Part shown: piece after piece, positions 27,992-37,447 of the stretch
Position numbering within the stretch: position 1 is the first letter of the stretch
Layout: each line of letters begins with the position of its first letter
Source: Paracoccus methylovorus
GTDB lineage: Bacteria > Pseudomonadota > Alphaproteobacteria > Rhodobacterales > Rhodobacteraceae
Reading direction: 5' to 3'
Assembly (NCBI RefSeq): GCF_016919705.1
Contig: NZ_CP070368.1
Span: 744,001-808,000 of the forward strand
Length of the DNA: 64,000 nt
Translations under genes and position numbers: made by a program
Notes under the pieces: generated by a model
What the model was told of the DNA's origin: nothing
Databases searched by the model: none
Seen by the model: only the letters and a program-made list of their open reading frames with translations

Positions 27992-28906
27992 ATGAGCAAG
28001 GTTTCCCATTCGGCGCGCAGCGAACTGTCGGGCATCCTGTGGATGCTGGCGGCGGGGCTGTGTTTCGTCGCGGTCAACGGCACGGTGCGCTGGCTGGGTC
28101 AGGCCCTGCCTGCGGCCCAGGGCGCATTCATCCGCTTTGCCTTTGGTCTGTTGTTCCTGATCCCCGCGCTGGCTCCGGCATTGCGGCGGGGGTTTGCGCC
28201 ACGGATCTGGGCCTTGTTCATGCTGCGCGGCGGGCTGCATGTGGTGGCGGTGATCCTTTGGTTCTTTGCCATGGCGCGCATCACTGTGGCCGAGGTCACC
28301 GCCATCGGCTTTCTCAACCCCATTGTGGTCACGTTGGGTGCCGCGCTGTTGATGGGCGAGCGGATCTCGTGGCGGCGGGCGCTGGCCATTGTCGTGGCGC
28401 TGACCGGGGCCATGATCGTGCTGCGACCCGGTATCCGGGTGCTTGAGCCGGGCCATATCGCCCAGCTGGGTGCCTCGGTGACGTTCGGCGCGTCTTATCT
28501 GCTGGCCAAGCGCCTGTCGGAACTGGTGCCGGCCTCGGTCGTGGTGGCAATGATGTCGCTGACCGTTTGCATGGGGCTGGCGCCTGTCGCGGCTTTGGTC
28601 TGGGTTCCGCCGACCCTGCTGCAATGCGCGGTACTGGCCTGCACGGCGTTTTTCGCCACTGCGGGACATTACGCCATGACGCGGGCTTTCGCGGCGGCGC
28701 CTTTGACGGTGACGCAGCCGGTGACCTTTCTGCAGTTGATCTGGGCCAGCCTTCTGGGGGCGCTGGTCTTTGCCGAGCCGGTGGATCTGTGGGTGCTGGT
28801 CGGCGGCGCGATCATGATCGGGGCGATCAGTTATATCACCTGGCGCGAGGCCAGATATCGGCATCGCACCATCACGCCGCCGGCGGGTGCGACCCGCGAG
28901 AACTAA
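27992..28906 (+). CDS. EamA-family (DMT superfamily) transporter
   Basis: 304 residues from the ATG at 27992 (another in-frame ATG lies at 27968). Ten predicted TM helices in two EamA repeats: GILWMLAAGLCFVAVNGTV opens the first; TIGFLNP-type VTAIGFLNPIVVTLGAALLM is the repeat-boundary motif; AQLGASVTFGASYLLAKRL opens the second, and VTFLQLIWASLLGALVFAEP closes it. Substrate unknown. Its stop overlaps the stop of the convergent choV by a few bases, so the transcripts run into each other. Confidence 0.86.
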   Translation: MSKVSHSARSELSGILWMLAAGLCFVAVNGTVRWLGQALPAAQGAFIRFAFGLLFLIPALAPALRRGFAPRIWALFMLRGGLHVVAVILWFFAMARITVAEVTAIGFLNPIVVTLGAALLMGERISWRRALAIVVALTGAMIVLRPGIRVLEPGHIAQLGASVTFGASYLLAKRLSELVPASVVVAMMSLTVCMGLAPVAALVWVPPTLLQCAVLACTAFFATAGHYAMTRAFAAAPLTVTQPVTFLQLIWASLLGALVFAEPVDLWVLVGGAIMIGAISYITWREARYRHRTITPPAGATREN

Positions 28907-29979
28907 GGGGTCGTGCCGGTCGGGGTCTGGTGTTCGCCGCCAGCCTGACGGGGCTGGGCGACAAGATGGGTCATGATGCTTTGTCGTGTCACACGGCCGC
29001 CGCCTTGCAGGGCCAGCACCTCGGCCCCGGTCAGGGTCATGATCTGGATGACCTTGCGCACCGGTGTCCTGCGGTCGATCGGGGTGCCCGTCGCCTCGCC
29101 CGGCTCGGCCATGTCCTCGGCGGTCAGCACGGCGAGCGGGTTCATATGGGCGACGAAATCCTCGACATAGGCGTTGACCGGGTTCGCGATGATCTCGCGC
29201 GCGGTGCCGATCTGGACGATACGGCCGCCTTCCATCAGCGCGATGCGATTGCCGATGCGAAAGGCCTCGTCCAGATCATGGCTGACGAAGATGATGGTGC
29301 GGCGGTATCGGTCCTGCAATTCCAGCAATTCGTCCTGCAGGCGGTTGCGGATCAGCGGGTCCAGCGCCGAAAAGGGTTCGTCCATCAGCAGGATCGGCGC
29401 CTCGGTGGCGAAGGCGCGGGCCAATCCCACGCGCTGCTGCATGCCGCCCGAAAGATCGCCCACCTTGCGCTCTGCCCATTCGCTTAGCCCGACCGTGGCC
29501 AGTTGCGCATCGACACGCCGGCGGCGCTCGGCTGCCGGAACACCCGCAAGCTCAAGCCCCAACCCGACATTTTCGCGCACCGAGCGCCAGGGCAGCAGGC
29601 CGAACTGCTGGAACACCATGGCGATGCGTTCGCGCCGCAGGCGGCGCAGTTCGGCACCCGACGCCTTGGTGACCGAGGCCATGCGCCCGCCGTCCCAGAT
29701 CCGCACCTCGCCCCGGCAGACCGGATTGAGGCCGTTCACCGCCCGCAAAAGCGTGGACTTGCCCGAGCCGGACAGGCCCATCAGCACCAGAATCTCGCCC
29801 TCGTGCACGGTCAGAGAACAGTTGTGCACGCCAAGCACCTGTCCGGTTTCGGCCTTGATCGGGCCCCGGTCCAACCCCTGATCCATCAGCCGCAGCGCGG
29901 CCTTGGGCGCGTCGCCAAAGACGATGTTCACATTGTCGAACTCGACCGCGTTACGCGGGGCTTGGATGTGTTCAGTCAT
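28903..29979 (-). CDS. choV: Choline/betaine ABC transporter ATP-binding protein
   Basis: 358 residues. ProV/ChoV-type ATPase energising import. Seen: Walker A GLSGSGKST, Q-loop VFQQFGLLPWRSVRENVGLG (typical of the quaternary-amine ABC subfamily), signature LSGGMQQRVGLARA, Walker B ILLMDEPFSALDP, switch VSHDLDEAFRIGNRIALMEG. After NPVNAYVEDFVAHMNPLAVL comes a C-terminal ~80-residue accessory region without recognisable CBS repeats. Its start overlaps the choW stop by 8 bp. Assigned to choline because of the adjacent bet genes. Confidence 0.92.
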   Translation of the reverse strand: MTEHIQAPRNAVEFDNVNIVFGDAPKAALRLMDQGLDRGPIKAETGQVLGVHNCSLTVHEGEILVLMGLSGSGKSTLLRAVNGLNPVCRGEVRIWDGGRMASVTKASGAELRRLRRERIAMVFQQFGLLPWRSVRENVGLGLELAGVPAAERRRRVDAQLATVGLSEWAERKVGDLSGGMQQRVGLARAFATEAPILLMDEPFSALDPLIRNRLQDELLELQDRYRRTIIFVSHDLDEAFRIGNRIALMEGGRIVQIGTAREIIANPVNAYVEDFVAHMNPLAVLTAEDMAEPGEATGTPIDRRTPVRKVIQIMTLTGAEVLALQGGGRVTRQSIMTHLVAQPRQAGGEHQTPTGTTP

Positions 29980-30823
29980 TGCGCCCCCTTACCCGCAGCA
30001 TCCGGTCCAGCATGATTGCAACCACCACGATGATGATGCCGCTTTCGAAACCGAGTGCCGTGTTCACGCTGTTCAGCGCGCGCACCACGGGCACGCCAAG
30101 TCCCGATGCGCCGACCAGCGCCGCGATAACCACCATGGACAGCGACAGCATGATGGTCTGGTTCATCCCCGCCATGATCTGCGGGGTGGCCGACGGCAGC
30201 TCGACTTTCCACAAAAGCTGGCGCGGCGTGGCGCCAAAGGCGATAGCGGCCTCGACCAGCGCGGTGGGGGTGGAGCTGATGCCCAGATGCGTCAGCCGGA
30301 TCGGTGCGGGCAGCACGAAGATGACGGTGGCAATCAGGCCGGGCACCATGCCGATGCCGAAAAAGACGATGGCCGGGATCAGATAGACAAAGGTCGGCAG
30401 TGTCTGCATCAGGTCCAGCACTGGCCGCATCCATGCGTAAAGCCGGGGCCGGTGCGCGGCGGCGATGCCCACGGGCACCCCGATCGCCATGCAGACCACG
30501 CAGGCCGACAGCACCAGCGTCAGCGATTGCATGGTCTCGTCCCAATAGCCCTGATTGAGGATGAACAGGAAACCCAGAGCCACCAGAAGACAGGTTTTCC
30601 AACTGCGTTGCAGCACCCAGGTCAGGGCCACGGCCAAGAGCGTGAAGACCAGCGGGTGCGGAAACTCCAGCATCTTCAGAATGCCGCCGATCAGCCCCTC
30701 CATCACCTTCGAGATGAAGTTGAAGACAACCGAAGCATGGGCATTCAGCCAGTCGAAGATCGCCTTGGCCGTCCGGCCCACCGGGATCTTCGTCTCGGTC
30801 AGAAGTGCGGTCAGTTGATCCAT
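29972..30823 (-). CDS. choW: Choline ABC transporter permease
   Basis: 283 residues, ProW/ChoW type with about six TM helices. Seen: an N-terminal amphipathic segment, LVFTLLAVALTWVLQRSWKT, MQTLPTFVYLIPAIVFFGIG and the EAA loop EAAIAFGATPRQLLWKVELP that couples to the ATPase; then GMNQTIMLSLSMVVIAALVG. It is second in choX-choW-choV, separated from choX by 167 bp holding a hairpin. Confidence 0.92.
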   Translation of the reverse strand: MDQLTALLTETKIPVGRTAKAIFDWLNAHASVVFNFISKVMEGLIGGILKMLEFPHPLVFTLLAVALTWVLQRSWKTCLLVALGFLFILNQGYWDETMQSLTLVLSACVVCMAIGVPVGIAAAHRPRLYAWMRPVLDLMQTLPTFVYLIPAIVFFGIGMVPGLIATVIFVLPAPIRLTHLGISSTPTALVEAAIAFGATPRQLLWKVELPSATPQIMAGMNQTIMLSLSMVVIAALVGASGLGVPVVRALNSVNTALGFESGIIIVVVAIMLDRMLRVRGRND

Positions 30824-30969
30824 GCGTCCCTTTCTTTCTGCCGTTCGGGATGATCGGGCGCCCGGGCGGAGGCATGCGCCCTAGGGGCGCGGCTGCACGG
30901 CCCGGACGCATATCCCGGCTAGGGTAGAGGAAAATGCCCCGATGAGCAAAGCAGCGGGCCGGAGGTGGT

Positions 30970-30989
30970 GCCCCCGACCCGCGCGGGGC
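30970..30989 (-). other. GC-rich hairpin between choX and choW
   Basis: On the minus strand GCCCC and GGGGC flank an inner CCCG-CG-CGGG palindrome (30978-30987), immediately after the choX stop. There is no T-run in the transcript direction. It may stabilise the choX mRNA or partially terminate, giving more binding protein than permease, as is common for ABC importers (inference). Confidence 0.4.
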
Positions 30990-30990
30990 T

Positions 30991-31944
30991 TTATTTGGAC
31001 AGGGCGGTGCTCAGGGCCGCGGCGGCGTCGCCGCCATCGACGGTGGTTACGCCGGCAAGCCAGGGCGTCGCCGCGTCGGGATGGGCCTTCAGCCACTTCA
31101 GCGCCGCATCCGCTGGCGATTCGCCATCATTCAGGATCAGGCCCATGACCTCGTTCTCCATCGGCAGGGTGAATTCGAGGTTTTGCAGGAACTTGCCGAT
31201 GTTGGGACATTGTTCGGCATAACCGGCGCGCACGTTGGTATCGACCCTTGCGCCGCCGAAATCGGGGCCGAAAATATCGTCGCCGCCAGACAGATAAGTC
31301 ATCTGGAACTGGCTGTTCATCGGGTGCGGCTCCCAGCCAAGAAAGACCACCGGTTGTCCGGCATTGTCGGCCCGCGCGACCTGCGCCAACATACCTTGTT
31401 CGCTGCTTTCGACGATCTCGAAAGTGCCAAGGTCGAACTTGTTTTCGGCTACCATCTCCAGCAGCAGGCGGTTGCCGTCATTGCCCGGCTCGATGGCATA
31501 GATCTTGCCGCTCAGTGCAGCCTTTTGCGCGGCGATCTTGCCGAAATCGTCGATGCCCAGTTCCGCTCCGGCCTTGTTGGTCGCCAGCGTGTATTTCGCC
31601 CCGGTCAGGTTGGTGCGCAGCACCTCGACCGTTCCGGCGTCGCGATAGGGGCGGATGTCGTTTTCCTGCGTGGGCATCCAGTTGCCCAGAAAGACATCCA
31701 CGTCGTCCTTGGCCATGGCGGTATAGGTCACGGGCAGGGACAGGATCTTGGTTTCGGGCTGGTACCCCAGCGCCTGCAGCACGGTCGAGGCCAGTGCGGT
31801 GGTGGCGCTGATGTCAGTCCAGCCGACATCCGAGAAGATGACCTTGCGGCACTCCATCGGCTCTTCTGCCGCAGCAATGCCGGCCGTGGCGAACGAGGCG
31901 ACCAACCCGGCGGCAAGAGCTGCGGCGGTGCGGCGAAATGTCAT
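30991..31944 (-). CDS. choX: Choline ABC transporter substrate-binding protein
   Basis: 317 residues. Signal peptide MTFRRTAAALAAGLVASFAT plus AGIAAAEE, then an OpuAC-type fold: CRKVIFSDVGWTDISATTAL, DVDVFLGNWMPTQENDIRPY and PVVFLGWEPHPMNSQFQMTY. The spaced aromatic residues (W/Y) expected to cage the trimethylammonium group are present. Belongs to the ChoX branch of choline/acetylcholine binders. AAGGAG precedes the start. Transcribed away from betI, with the BetI-type operator upstream. Confidence 0.92.
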   Translation of the reverse strand: MTFRRTAAALAAGLVASFATAGIAAAEEPMECRKVIFSDVGWTDISATTALASTVLQALGYQPETKILSLPVTYTAMAKDDVDVFLGNWMPTQENDIRPYRDAGTVEVLRTNLTGAKYTLATNKAGAELGIDDFGKIAAQKAALSGKIYAIEPGNDGNRLLLEMVAENKFDLGTFEIVESSEQGMLAQVARADNAGQPVVFLGWEPHPMNSQFQMTYLSGGDDIFGPDFGGARVDTNVRAGYAEQCPNIGKFLQNLEFTLPMENEVMGLILNDGESPADAALKWLKAHPDAATPWLAGVTTVDGGDAAAALSTALSK

Positions 31945-31990
31945 CTTGATCTCCTTGGTTTATTGGCGGGTAAACTAGCTAAGGCTTTTC

Positions 31991-32010
31991 TTGATTGACG
32001 AGTCAATCAA
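31991..32010. promoter_or_regulatory. BetI operator (perfect palindrome)
   Basis: TTGATTGACGAGTCAATCAA: perfect 9-bp arms around a GA centre, in the 132-bp divergent gap between choX and betI. It closely resembles the known E. coli BetI site (ATTGATTGGACGTTCAAT-type). Position and symmetry suggest that BetI dimers repress both choXWV and betIBA until choline is present. Confidence 0.85.
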
Positions 32011-32076
32011 AAATGTGTCAGATGCGGCTCTCTCGCGCGAATTCTCCAACGAAACTGCACAGATTGGTATCCTGTT

Positions 32077-32646
32077 ATGCCCAAGCTTGGCGCCGAACCT
32101 ATCCGAAAGGCAGCATTAATCAACGCTGCGATCGTCACGGTGGGGCGCGCGGGGTCGCTTGACGTCACCGTAGCGCAGATCGCCCGCGAGGCCGGGATGT
32201 CGTCGGCGCTGGCGCATCACTATTTCGGCTCGAAAGAGCGGATTTTTCTTGCGGCGATGCGGCACATCCTGACGCAATACGGGGACACCACCCGCGCGGC
32301 GCTGCGCGGAACGGAACTGCCGCGTGACCGGCTGCGCGCCATCATCAGCGCCAGCTTCGACAGCGTGAATTTCGAGCATAATACCATTGCCGCCTGGCTG
32401 AATTTCTATGCGCTGGCAGTCGTCGAACCTCAGGCGGCGCGGCTGTTGCGGGTCTATCACCGCCGGCTTGCTTCGAATCTGCTGGCGGCGCTGCGACCCT
32501 TGGCGGGTCCCGATGCCGAACAGATCGCCGGCACGCTGGGGGCGCTGATCGACGGGCTTTACCTGCGCGCGGCACTGTCGGATACGGCCGATGCCGCAGC
32601 AGCCGAATGCATGACACTGGATTATCTGGAGAAGGTGCTGCCATGA
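32077..32646 (+). CDS. betI: TetR-family choline-responsive repressor BetI
   Basis: 189 residues. HTH region [20 protein letters not shown] followed by [11 protein letters not shown] is nearly invariant in BetI; the ligand-binding domain contains [20 protein letters not shown] and [15 protein letters not shown]. Represses bet genes and releases DNA when choline binds. First gene of betI-betB-betA; its stop overlaps the betB ATG by 4 bp. Confidence 0.95.
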   Translation: MPKLGAEPIRKAALINAAIVTVGRAGSLDVTVAQIAREAGMSSALAHHYFGSKERIFLAAMRHILTQYGDTTRAALRGTELPRDRLRAIISASFDSVNFEHNTIAAWLNFYALAVVEPQAARLLRVYHRRLASNLLAALRPLAGPDAEQIAGTLGALIDGLYLRAALSDTADAAAAECMTLDYLEKVLP

Positions 32647-34088
32647 GCCATGACGCGCAACCACAGGCCAGCCTTTATATCGACGGCGGTTTCGTCGAGG
32701 GCGAGGGCGAGGCGCTGGCCGTGCGTTATCCCTTTACCGGCGAGGTGATCGCGCGGCTGCACGAGGCGAGCGGCGACCAGATCGCCCAAGCCACTGCCGC
32801 AGCCGCTGCGGCCCAGCCGGCCTGGGCTGCGGCCCGACCGGTTGAACGCGGCCGGGTGCTGATCCGCGCGGCGCAGATCATCCGCGAGCGTGCCGAGGAA
32901 CTGGCCCGGCTGGAAACACTGGATACCGGCAAGCCGATTCAGGAAACGCGAGTTGCTGATTGGCCCTCGGGCGCGGAGGCGCTGGAATATTTCGGCGGGC
33001 TTGCACCGACGGTCACCGGGCAGATGATCCCGCTGGGCGGTGATTTCGTCTATACCATTCGCGAGGCGCTGGGGGTTTGCGCGGGGATCGGTGCCTGGAA
33101 CTATCCCAGTCAGATCGCCTGCTGGAAGGCCGCGCCTGCGCTGGCCATGGGCAATGCCATGGTATTCAAGCCAAGCGAGGAAACGCCGCTCGGTGCCTTG
33201 AAACTGGCCGAGATCCTGACCGAAGCCGGTTTGCCCGCAGGTATCTTCAACGTCGTGCAGGGGCGCGGCGAGGTCGGGGCGTCGCTGGTGACCGACCCAC
33301 GGGTGGCCAAGGTTTCGCTGACCGGCTCGGTCGCCACCGGGCAAAAGGTGTATGCTGCGGCGGCCGGGGGGATGCGCCATGTCACCATGGAATTGGGCGG
33401 TAAATCGCCGCTGATCGTGTTCGATGACGCCAGCCTTGAGGATGCGGTCGGTGCTGCGGTGCTGGCGAATTTCTATTCCTCCGGCCAGATCTGCTCGAAC
33501 GGAACGCGGGTTTTCGTGCAAGAGGGCATCCGGCAGCAATTCCTTGACCGGCTGGCCGAAAGGCTTGCCGGGGTCAGGATCGGCGATCCGCTGGACGAGA
33601 CCACCCAACACGGGCCCATCGTCAGCCCGGCGCAGGCGGCCAAGATCCGCACCGCCATCGCGCGCGGCATGGCCGAGGGCGCGCGGCTGGTTTGCGGCGG
33701 TCCGGGCGAGGGGGCATTTGTGCCGCCGACCGTCTTTGCCGACACCTCGGACGAGATGTGGATCGTGCGCGAAGAGATTTTCGGTCCGGTCATGTCGGTT
33801 CTGGGTTTCGTCACCGAGGCCGAGGTCGTGGCCCGCGCCAACGCCACGCCTTATGGGCTGGCGGCAGGGGTCTTCACCCGCGATCTGGCGCGCGGTCACC
33901 GGGTCGCGGCCGCGCTGCAGGCGGGGACCACCTGGATCAACGCCTATAACCTGACCCCGGTCGAGGCGCCCTTTGGCGGAGTGAAGCTGTCGGGGATCGG
34001 GCGTGAAAACTCGGCCGCTGCCATCGAGCATTATTCGCAGCTGAAATCGGTCTATGTCGGCATGGGAGGGGTCGATGCGCCCTATTGA
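32643..34088 (+). CDS. betB: Betaine aldehyde dehydrogenase
   Basis: 481 residues; NAD(P)+-dependent oxidation of betaine aldehyde to glycine betaine. Seen: [20 protein letters not shown] (Rossmann/active-site strand), [25 protein letters not shown], the catalytic Glu in [14 protein letters not shown] and the catalytic Cys in [14 protein letters not shown]; the C-terminus has [20 protein letters not shown]. The ATG at 32643 gives a 4-bp overlap with betI and matches the family N-terminus. Confidence 0.96.
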   Translation: MSHDAQPQASLYIDGGFVEGEGEALAVRYPFTGEVIARLHEASGDQIAQATAAAAAAQPAWAAARPVERGRVLIRAAQIIRERAEELARLETLDTGKPIQETRVADWPSGAEALEYFGGLAPTVTGQMIPLGGDFVYTIREALGVCAGIGAWNYPSQIACWKAAPALAMGNAMVFKPSEETPLGALKLAEILTEAGLPAGIFNVVQGRGEVGASLVTDPRVAKVSLTGSVATGQKVYAAAAGGMRHVTMELGGKSPLIVFDDASLEDAVGAAVLANFYSSGQICSNGTRVFVQEGIRQQFLDRLAERLAGVRIGDPLDETTQHGPIVSPAQAAKIRTAIARGMAEGARLVCGGPGEGAFVPPTVFADTSDEMWIVREEIFGPVMSVLGFVTEAEVVARANATPYGLAAGVFTRDLARGHRVAAALQAGTTWINAYNLTPVEAPFGGVKLSGIGRENSAAAIEHYSQLKSVYVGMGGVDAPY

Positions 34089-34117
34089 TCGGCGTTGCGC
34101 GGGCGGCGCGGGGGAAA

Positions 34118-34139
34118 TGGGTATTTGGGCAACGAAGAA
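34118..34139 (+). repeat. Hairpin-tail intergenic element, copy 6 (subtype A)
   Basis: Tail TGGGTATTTGGGCAACGAAG plus AA in the 81-bp gap between betB and betA, sense orientation. A weak GC-rich arm pair (GCGC..GCGC) precedes it. This is the only copy inside an apparent operon. Confidence 0.85.
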
Positions 34140-34169
34140 GGCCGCAGGCGCGGCGCGGAGAGGGCTGGC

Positions 34170-35822
34170 GTGACCCCGGATTATGTGATCGTGGGCGCAG
34201 GTTCCGCCGGTTGCGCGCTGGCTTATCGGCTGGTGATGGCCGGCAAGCGTGTCGATATCATCGAATATGGCGGCAGCGATGTCGGGCCCTTCATCCAGAT
34301 GCCGGCGGCGCTGAGCTATCCGATGAACATGCGTCGTTACGACTGGGGTTTTTCCTCGGAACCGGAACCTCATCTGGGTGGGCGGAGGCTGGTCACACCG
34401 CGGGGCAAGGTGGTCGGCGGCTCGTCCTCGATCAACGGGATGGTGTTTGTGCGCGGCCATGCCAGGGATTTCGATTTCTGGGCCGAGAGCGGGGCGTCCG
34501 GCTGGGCCTATGCCGATGTGCTGCCCTATTTCAAGCGGATGGAAAGCTCGCATGGGGCGGTCAGCGACTATCGCGGCACCGAAGGGCCTTTGCATGTGAC
34601 GCGCGGTTCGCGCAAGAATCCCCTGTTCAACGCCTTTATCCGGGCCGGGCGGGAATCCGGCTATCCCACCACCGAGGATTACAACGGTGCCCGGCAGGAG
34701 GGATTCGGCGCCATGGAGGCGACGATCTGGGAGGGGCGGCGTTGGTCTGCCGCCAATGCCTATCTGCGTCCCGCGCAGGCGACGGGGTTGTTGCGGTTAC
34801 GGCGCGGGCTGGCGCAGCGCGTGGTGTTCGAAGACGGCCGCGCCGTGGGCGTCGAGGTCAGGAATACACGTGGTGTCAACGTGTTCCGCGCCAAGACCGA
34901 GGTGATTCTTTCGGCCAGTTCGATCAATACGCCCAAGCTTTTGATGCTGTCGGGTATCGGCCCGGCCGGGCATCTGCGCGAGCATGGCATCGAGGTTCTG
35001 GCGGATCGGCCCGGCGTGGGTGCGAACCTGCAAGACCACCTTGAAGTCTATATGCAATATACCGCGACCAAGCCGGTCACGCTTTACAAGCATTGGAATC
35101 TCTGGGGAAAAGGCTCCATCGGGGCGCAATGGCTGGCGACCGGAACCGGGCTTGGGGCCTCGAACCAGTTCGAAAGCTGCGGCTTTATCCGCTCGGCTGC
35201 GGGCGTCGAATATCCTGACATCCAGTATCATTTTCTGCCGCTTGCGGTTCGCTATGACGGCAAGGCAGCGGCTGAAGGGCATGGTTTTCAGGTCCATGTC
35301 GGGCCGATGCGGTCGAAATCGCGCGGCACGGTGCGGTTGAAATCGACCGATCCCAAGGCGGCGCCCGAGATTCGCTTTAACTATATGTCGCACCCCGACG
35401 ACTGGGCCGAGTTCCGCGCCTGCGTGCGACTGACGCGCGAGATATTCGGGCAGCCCGCCTTTGCCCAGTACAAGGGGTATGAGATCCAGCCGGGCGAGGG
35501 TGTGGTCACCGACACCGAGATCGACGGCTTTATCCGCGACCATGCCGAGTCGGCCTTTCATCCCTGTGGCACGGCGCGCATGGGCGGGGAAGACGATCCC
35601 ATGGCGGTGGTCGATCCCGAGCTGCGGGTGATCGGGGTCGAGGGATTGCGCGTCGCGGACAGTTCGGTTTTTCCGCGCATCACCAACGGCAACCTGAACG
35701 CGCCCTCGATCATGACCGGCGAAAAGGCCGCCGATCATATTTTGGGTCTGGGGATGCTCGCGCCGCTGAACCTGGGGCCGGAGCTTTCACCGGATTGGGA
35801 AAAACTCCAGAGATCTCTATAG
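34170..35822 (+). CDS. betA: Choline dehydrogenase
   Basis: 550 residues; GMC-family flavoprotein, membrane-associated, oxidising choline to betaine aldehyde. Seen: FAD Rossmann motif [18 protein letters not shown] at the N-terminus, [20 protein letters not shown] (GMC signature 1), [20 protein letters not shown] (signature 2), the catalytic-His segment [20 protein letters not shown] and [21 protein letters not shown] chose the GTG at 34170 (GGAGAGGG upstream) because the frame continues 25 codons up through the intergenic repeat, which would add a non-homologous leader. The stop is one base from the convergent DUF177 stop. Confidence 0.95.
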   Translation: MTPDYVIVGAGSAGCALAYRLVMAGKRVDIIEYGGSDVGPFIQMPAALSYPMNMRRYDWGFSSEPEPHLGGRRLVTPRGKVVGGSSSINGMVFVRGHARDFDFWAESGASGWAYADVLPYFKRMESSHGAVSDYRGTEGPLHVTRGSRKNPLFNAFIRAGRESGYPTTEDYNGARQEGFGAMEATIWEGRRWSAANAYLRPAQATGLLRLRRGLAQRVVFEDGRAVGVEVRNTRGVNVFRAKTEVILSASSINTPKLLMLSGIGPAGHLREHGIEVLADRPGVGANLQDHLEVYMQYTATKPVTLYKHWNLWGKGSIGAQWLATGTGLGASNQFESCGFIRSAAGVEYPDIQYHFLPLAVRYDGKAAAEGHGFQVHVGPMRSKSRGTVRLKSTDPKAAPEIRFNYMSHPDDWAEFRACVRLTREIFGQPAFAQYKGYEIQPGEGVVTDTEIDGFIRDHAESAFHPCGTARMGGEDDPMAVVDPELRVIGVEGLRVADSSVFPRITNGNLNAPSIMTGEKAADHILGLGMLAPLNLGPELSPDWEKLQRSL

Positions 35823-35823
35823 G

Positions 35824-36351
35824 TTATTCGCTATTATTCGGGTTCTTTAGCAGGTCCGCAAGCCCTGAGAAAGGCTTGCGGGTCGGCTCTTCGGGCTCGG
35901 GTTCCGATGCGTCGAGCGCGGCCCCCTTGGCGCGCGGGTAAAGCGGCAGGGCCAGAACCAGCGTCTCGGTCATGATCGCCTCGACGTCGATGAATTGGCC
36001 CAAAGGTTCCATTTCTTCGTCCGGCATTTCGATTTCCTCGCCCTCGGGCGTGCCGACATGGGGCGAAAAGACGCGATGCACAGCTTCGCGCAGGTCGGTC
36101 TGGACCGGGGCCAAGGTCACCACGCAAGGCTGTACCACGCGGGCCGTCAACTCACCCGTGACCTCCCACGCGTCGCTGGCTACGGCACGGATGCGGCCGG
36201 AAAACCCCAGCCGGGGCAGGGCGTTCAGCCCCAACTCGGCCGCCAGCGCCGCTCGCGCGGGGGCGTCGGGGGCCAGTGCGAAATCGGTCGGCTGCCGGGG
36301 GTTCAGATGGGCCACCCGGAACCGGGTCTGCTGGGATTTGGAATTGGTCAT
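35824..36351 (-). CDS. DUF177 (YceD-like) protein
   Basis: 175 residues. Core features: ALNALPRLGFSG-type central region (LGLNALPRLGFSGRIRAVAS), WEVTGELTARVVQPCVVTLA with the conserved Cys, PVQTDLREAVHRVF, an acidic loop, VEAIMTETLVLALPLYPRAK and the C-terminal PFSGLADLLKN. In many bacteria it sits next to rpmF and influences 23S rRNA maturation; rpmF is not adjacent here, but the divergent bamE partner is typical of Rhodobacteraceae. Confidence 0.88.
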   Translation of the reverse strand: MTNSKSQQTRFRVAHLNPRQPTDFALAPDAPARAALAAELGLNALPRLGFSGRIRAVASDAWEVTGELTARVVQPCVVTLAPVQTDLREAVHRVFSPHVGTPEGEEIEMPDEEMEPLGQFIDVEAIMTETLVLALPLYPRAKGAALDASEPEPEEPTRKPFSGLADLLKNPNNSE

Positions 36352-36465
36352 CGGTGGCCTTTCGCGGGCAAATTCGCCCTGGGTCTGGATATTCTTGAGC
36401 GTGAGGCACGAGTTTGCTAAGCCGGTCGCGCGGCGTCAACAGGCGCGTAATGGGACAGAGAGAAG

Positions 36466-36921
36466 ATGAAGATTTCACGGCGGCAGCTCATGGGTCTTGC
36501 GTTGGCCGCGTCTCTTGGCCTTTCCGCCTGTCAGGCCACCTATCGCAATCATGGCTATGTTCCCCCCGAGGAGCAATTGGCCCAGGTGGTGGTCGGCCAG
36601 ACCACCCAAGCCGAGCTGGAGGGGCTGATCGGCCGGCCTTCGGCGCAGGGGCTGCTGACCGGTTCGGCCTGGTATTACGTCGGGTCGCGCTGGCAGTTCT
36701 ATGGTCCGCGCGAGCCGCGCGAGGTCGATCGTCAGGTGCTTGCCATCAGCTTTGCCGAGAACGGCGTGGTCAGCAATGTCGAGCGTTTTGGGATGGAACG
36801 CGGGCAGGTCGTGGTGTTGTCGCGCCGCGTCACCGATACCGGCGTGGTCAGCCTTGGCCTGATCCGCCAGCTTCTGGGCAATATCGGCCGCGTTCAGGCC
36901 GGCGATTTCCTGGGGGATTAA
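36466..36921 (+). CDS. bamE: Outer membrane assembly lipoprotein BamE (SmpA/OmlA)
   Basis: 151 residues. Lipoprotein signal: QLMGLALAASLGLSACQATY, with Cys 22 as the lipidated residue in LSAC. The BamE fold follows: LAQVVVGQTTQAELEGLIGR, ending PSAQGLL, GSAWYYVGSRWQFYGPREPR and VLAISFAENGVVSNVERF. Predicted to be anchored in the inner leaflet of the outer membrane as part of the BAM complex. Start preceded by GAGAGAAG. Divergent from DUF177; convergent with msrB over a shared terminator. Confidence 0.9.
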   Translation: MKISRRQLMGLALAASLGLSACQATYRNHGYVPPEEQLAQVVVGQTTQAELEGLIGRPSAQGLLTGSAWYYVGSRWQFYGPREPREVDRQVLAISFAENGVVSNVERFGMERGQVVVLSRRVTDTGVVSLGLIRQLLGNIGRVQAGDFLGD

Positions 36922-36924
36922 GCG

Positions 36925-36954
36925 AAAAAGGGGCGCTTGCCGGCGCCCTTTTCC
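36925..36954. terminator. Bidirectional terminator between bamE and msrB
   Basis: AAAGGGGCGC pairs with GCGCCCTTTT around TTGCCG (36927-36952), with A-run and T-run flanks. It fills the 35-bp gap between convergent stops. Confidence 0.88.
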
Positions 36955-36956
36955 GT

Positions 36957-37349
36957 TCATCCCGGCTGAGGCACAAAGCGCAGCGCCACGCCGTTGATGC
37001 AATAGCGCAGGCCCGAAGGCGGCGGGCCGTCGGGGAAGACATGGCCAAGATGCGCGTCGCAGCGATGGCAGCGCACCTCGGTTCGGATCATGCCGTGGCT
37101 GGTGTCGCTGTGCTCGTCAATCGGGCCACCGGGGCCGGAAAAACTGGGCCAGCCGCAGTGGCTTTCAAACTTGGCGTCGCCATCGAACAACCGCGCCCCG
37201 CAGCACACGCATTCGTAATATCCCGGCCCATTCGGGAAGCCCGGATGCGAAAACGGCCGCTCGGTTCCCGCCTGCCGGGTCACGCGATAGGTTTCGGCGT
37301 CCAGTTGCGCCCGCCATTCCGCATCGCTTTTGATGATCCGCTCTGACAT
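36957..37349 (-). CDS. msrB: Peptide-methionine (R)-S-oxide reductase
   Basis: 130 residues. Repairs methionine-R-sulfoxide in proteins. Seen: the two zinc CxxC pairs CVCCGARLF (with VCC as CxxC) and [20 protein letters not shown], the GWPSFSGP motif, and the catalytic Cys in [14 protein letters not shown]. No export signal, so cytoplasmic; msrA is not adjacent. Confidence 0.95.
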   Translation of the reverse strand: MSERIIKSDAEWRAQLDAETYRVTRQAGTERPFSHPGFPNGPGYYECVCCGARLFDGDAKFESHCGWPSFSGPGGPIDEHSDTSHGMIRTEVRCHRCDAHLGHVFPDGPPPSGLRYCINGVALRFVPQPG

Positions 37350-37447
37350 CTTGGCCCTTCAGTCCTTATATGCTGTTGTTACAAGATAGGTGCAGTGTAA
37401 GTGGTGACAAGTCGAAGCGGGACCGGCTCAAGATCGGACGGGACGCC

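Noticed and set aside
34095..34169. 25-residue N-terminal extension of betA
   Set aside because: It is produced by translating the intergenic repeat; the GTG at 34170 has a good Shine-Dalgarno sequence and fits the GMC-family N-terminus.
37350..37447. Possible Pho box upstream of olsB
   Set aside because: A partial CTGTTGTTACA match is present but the second half-site is not recognisable, so I do not claim it.
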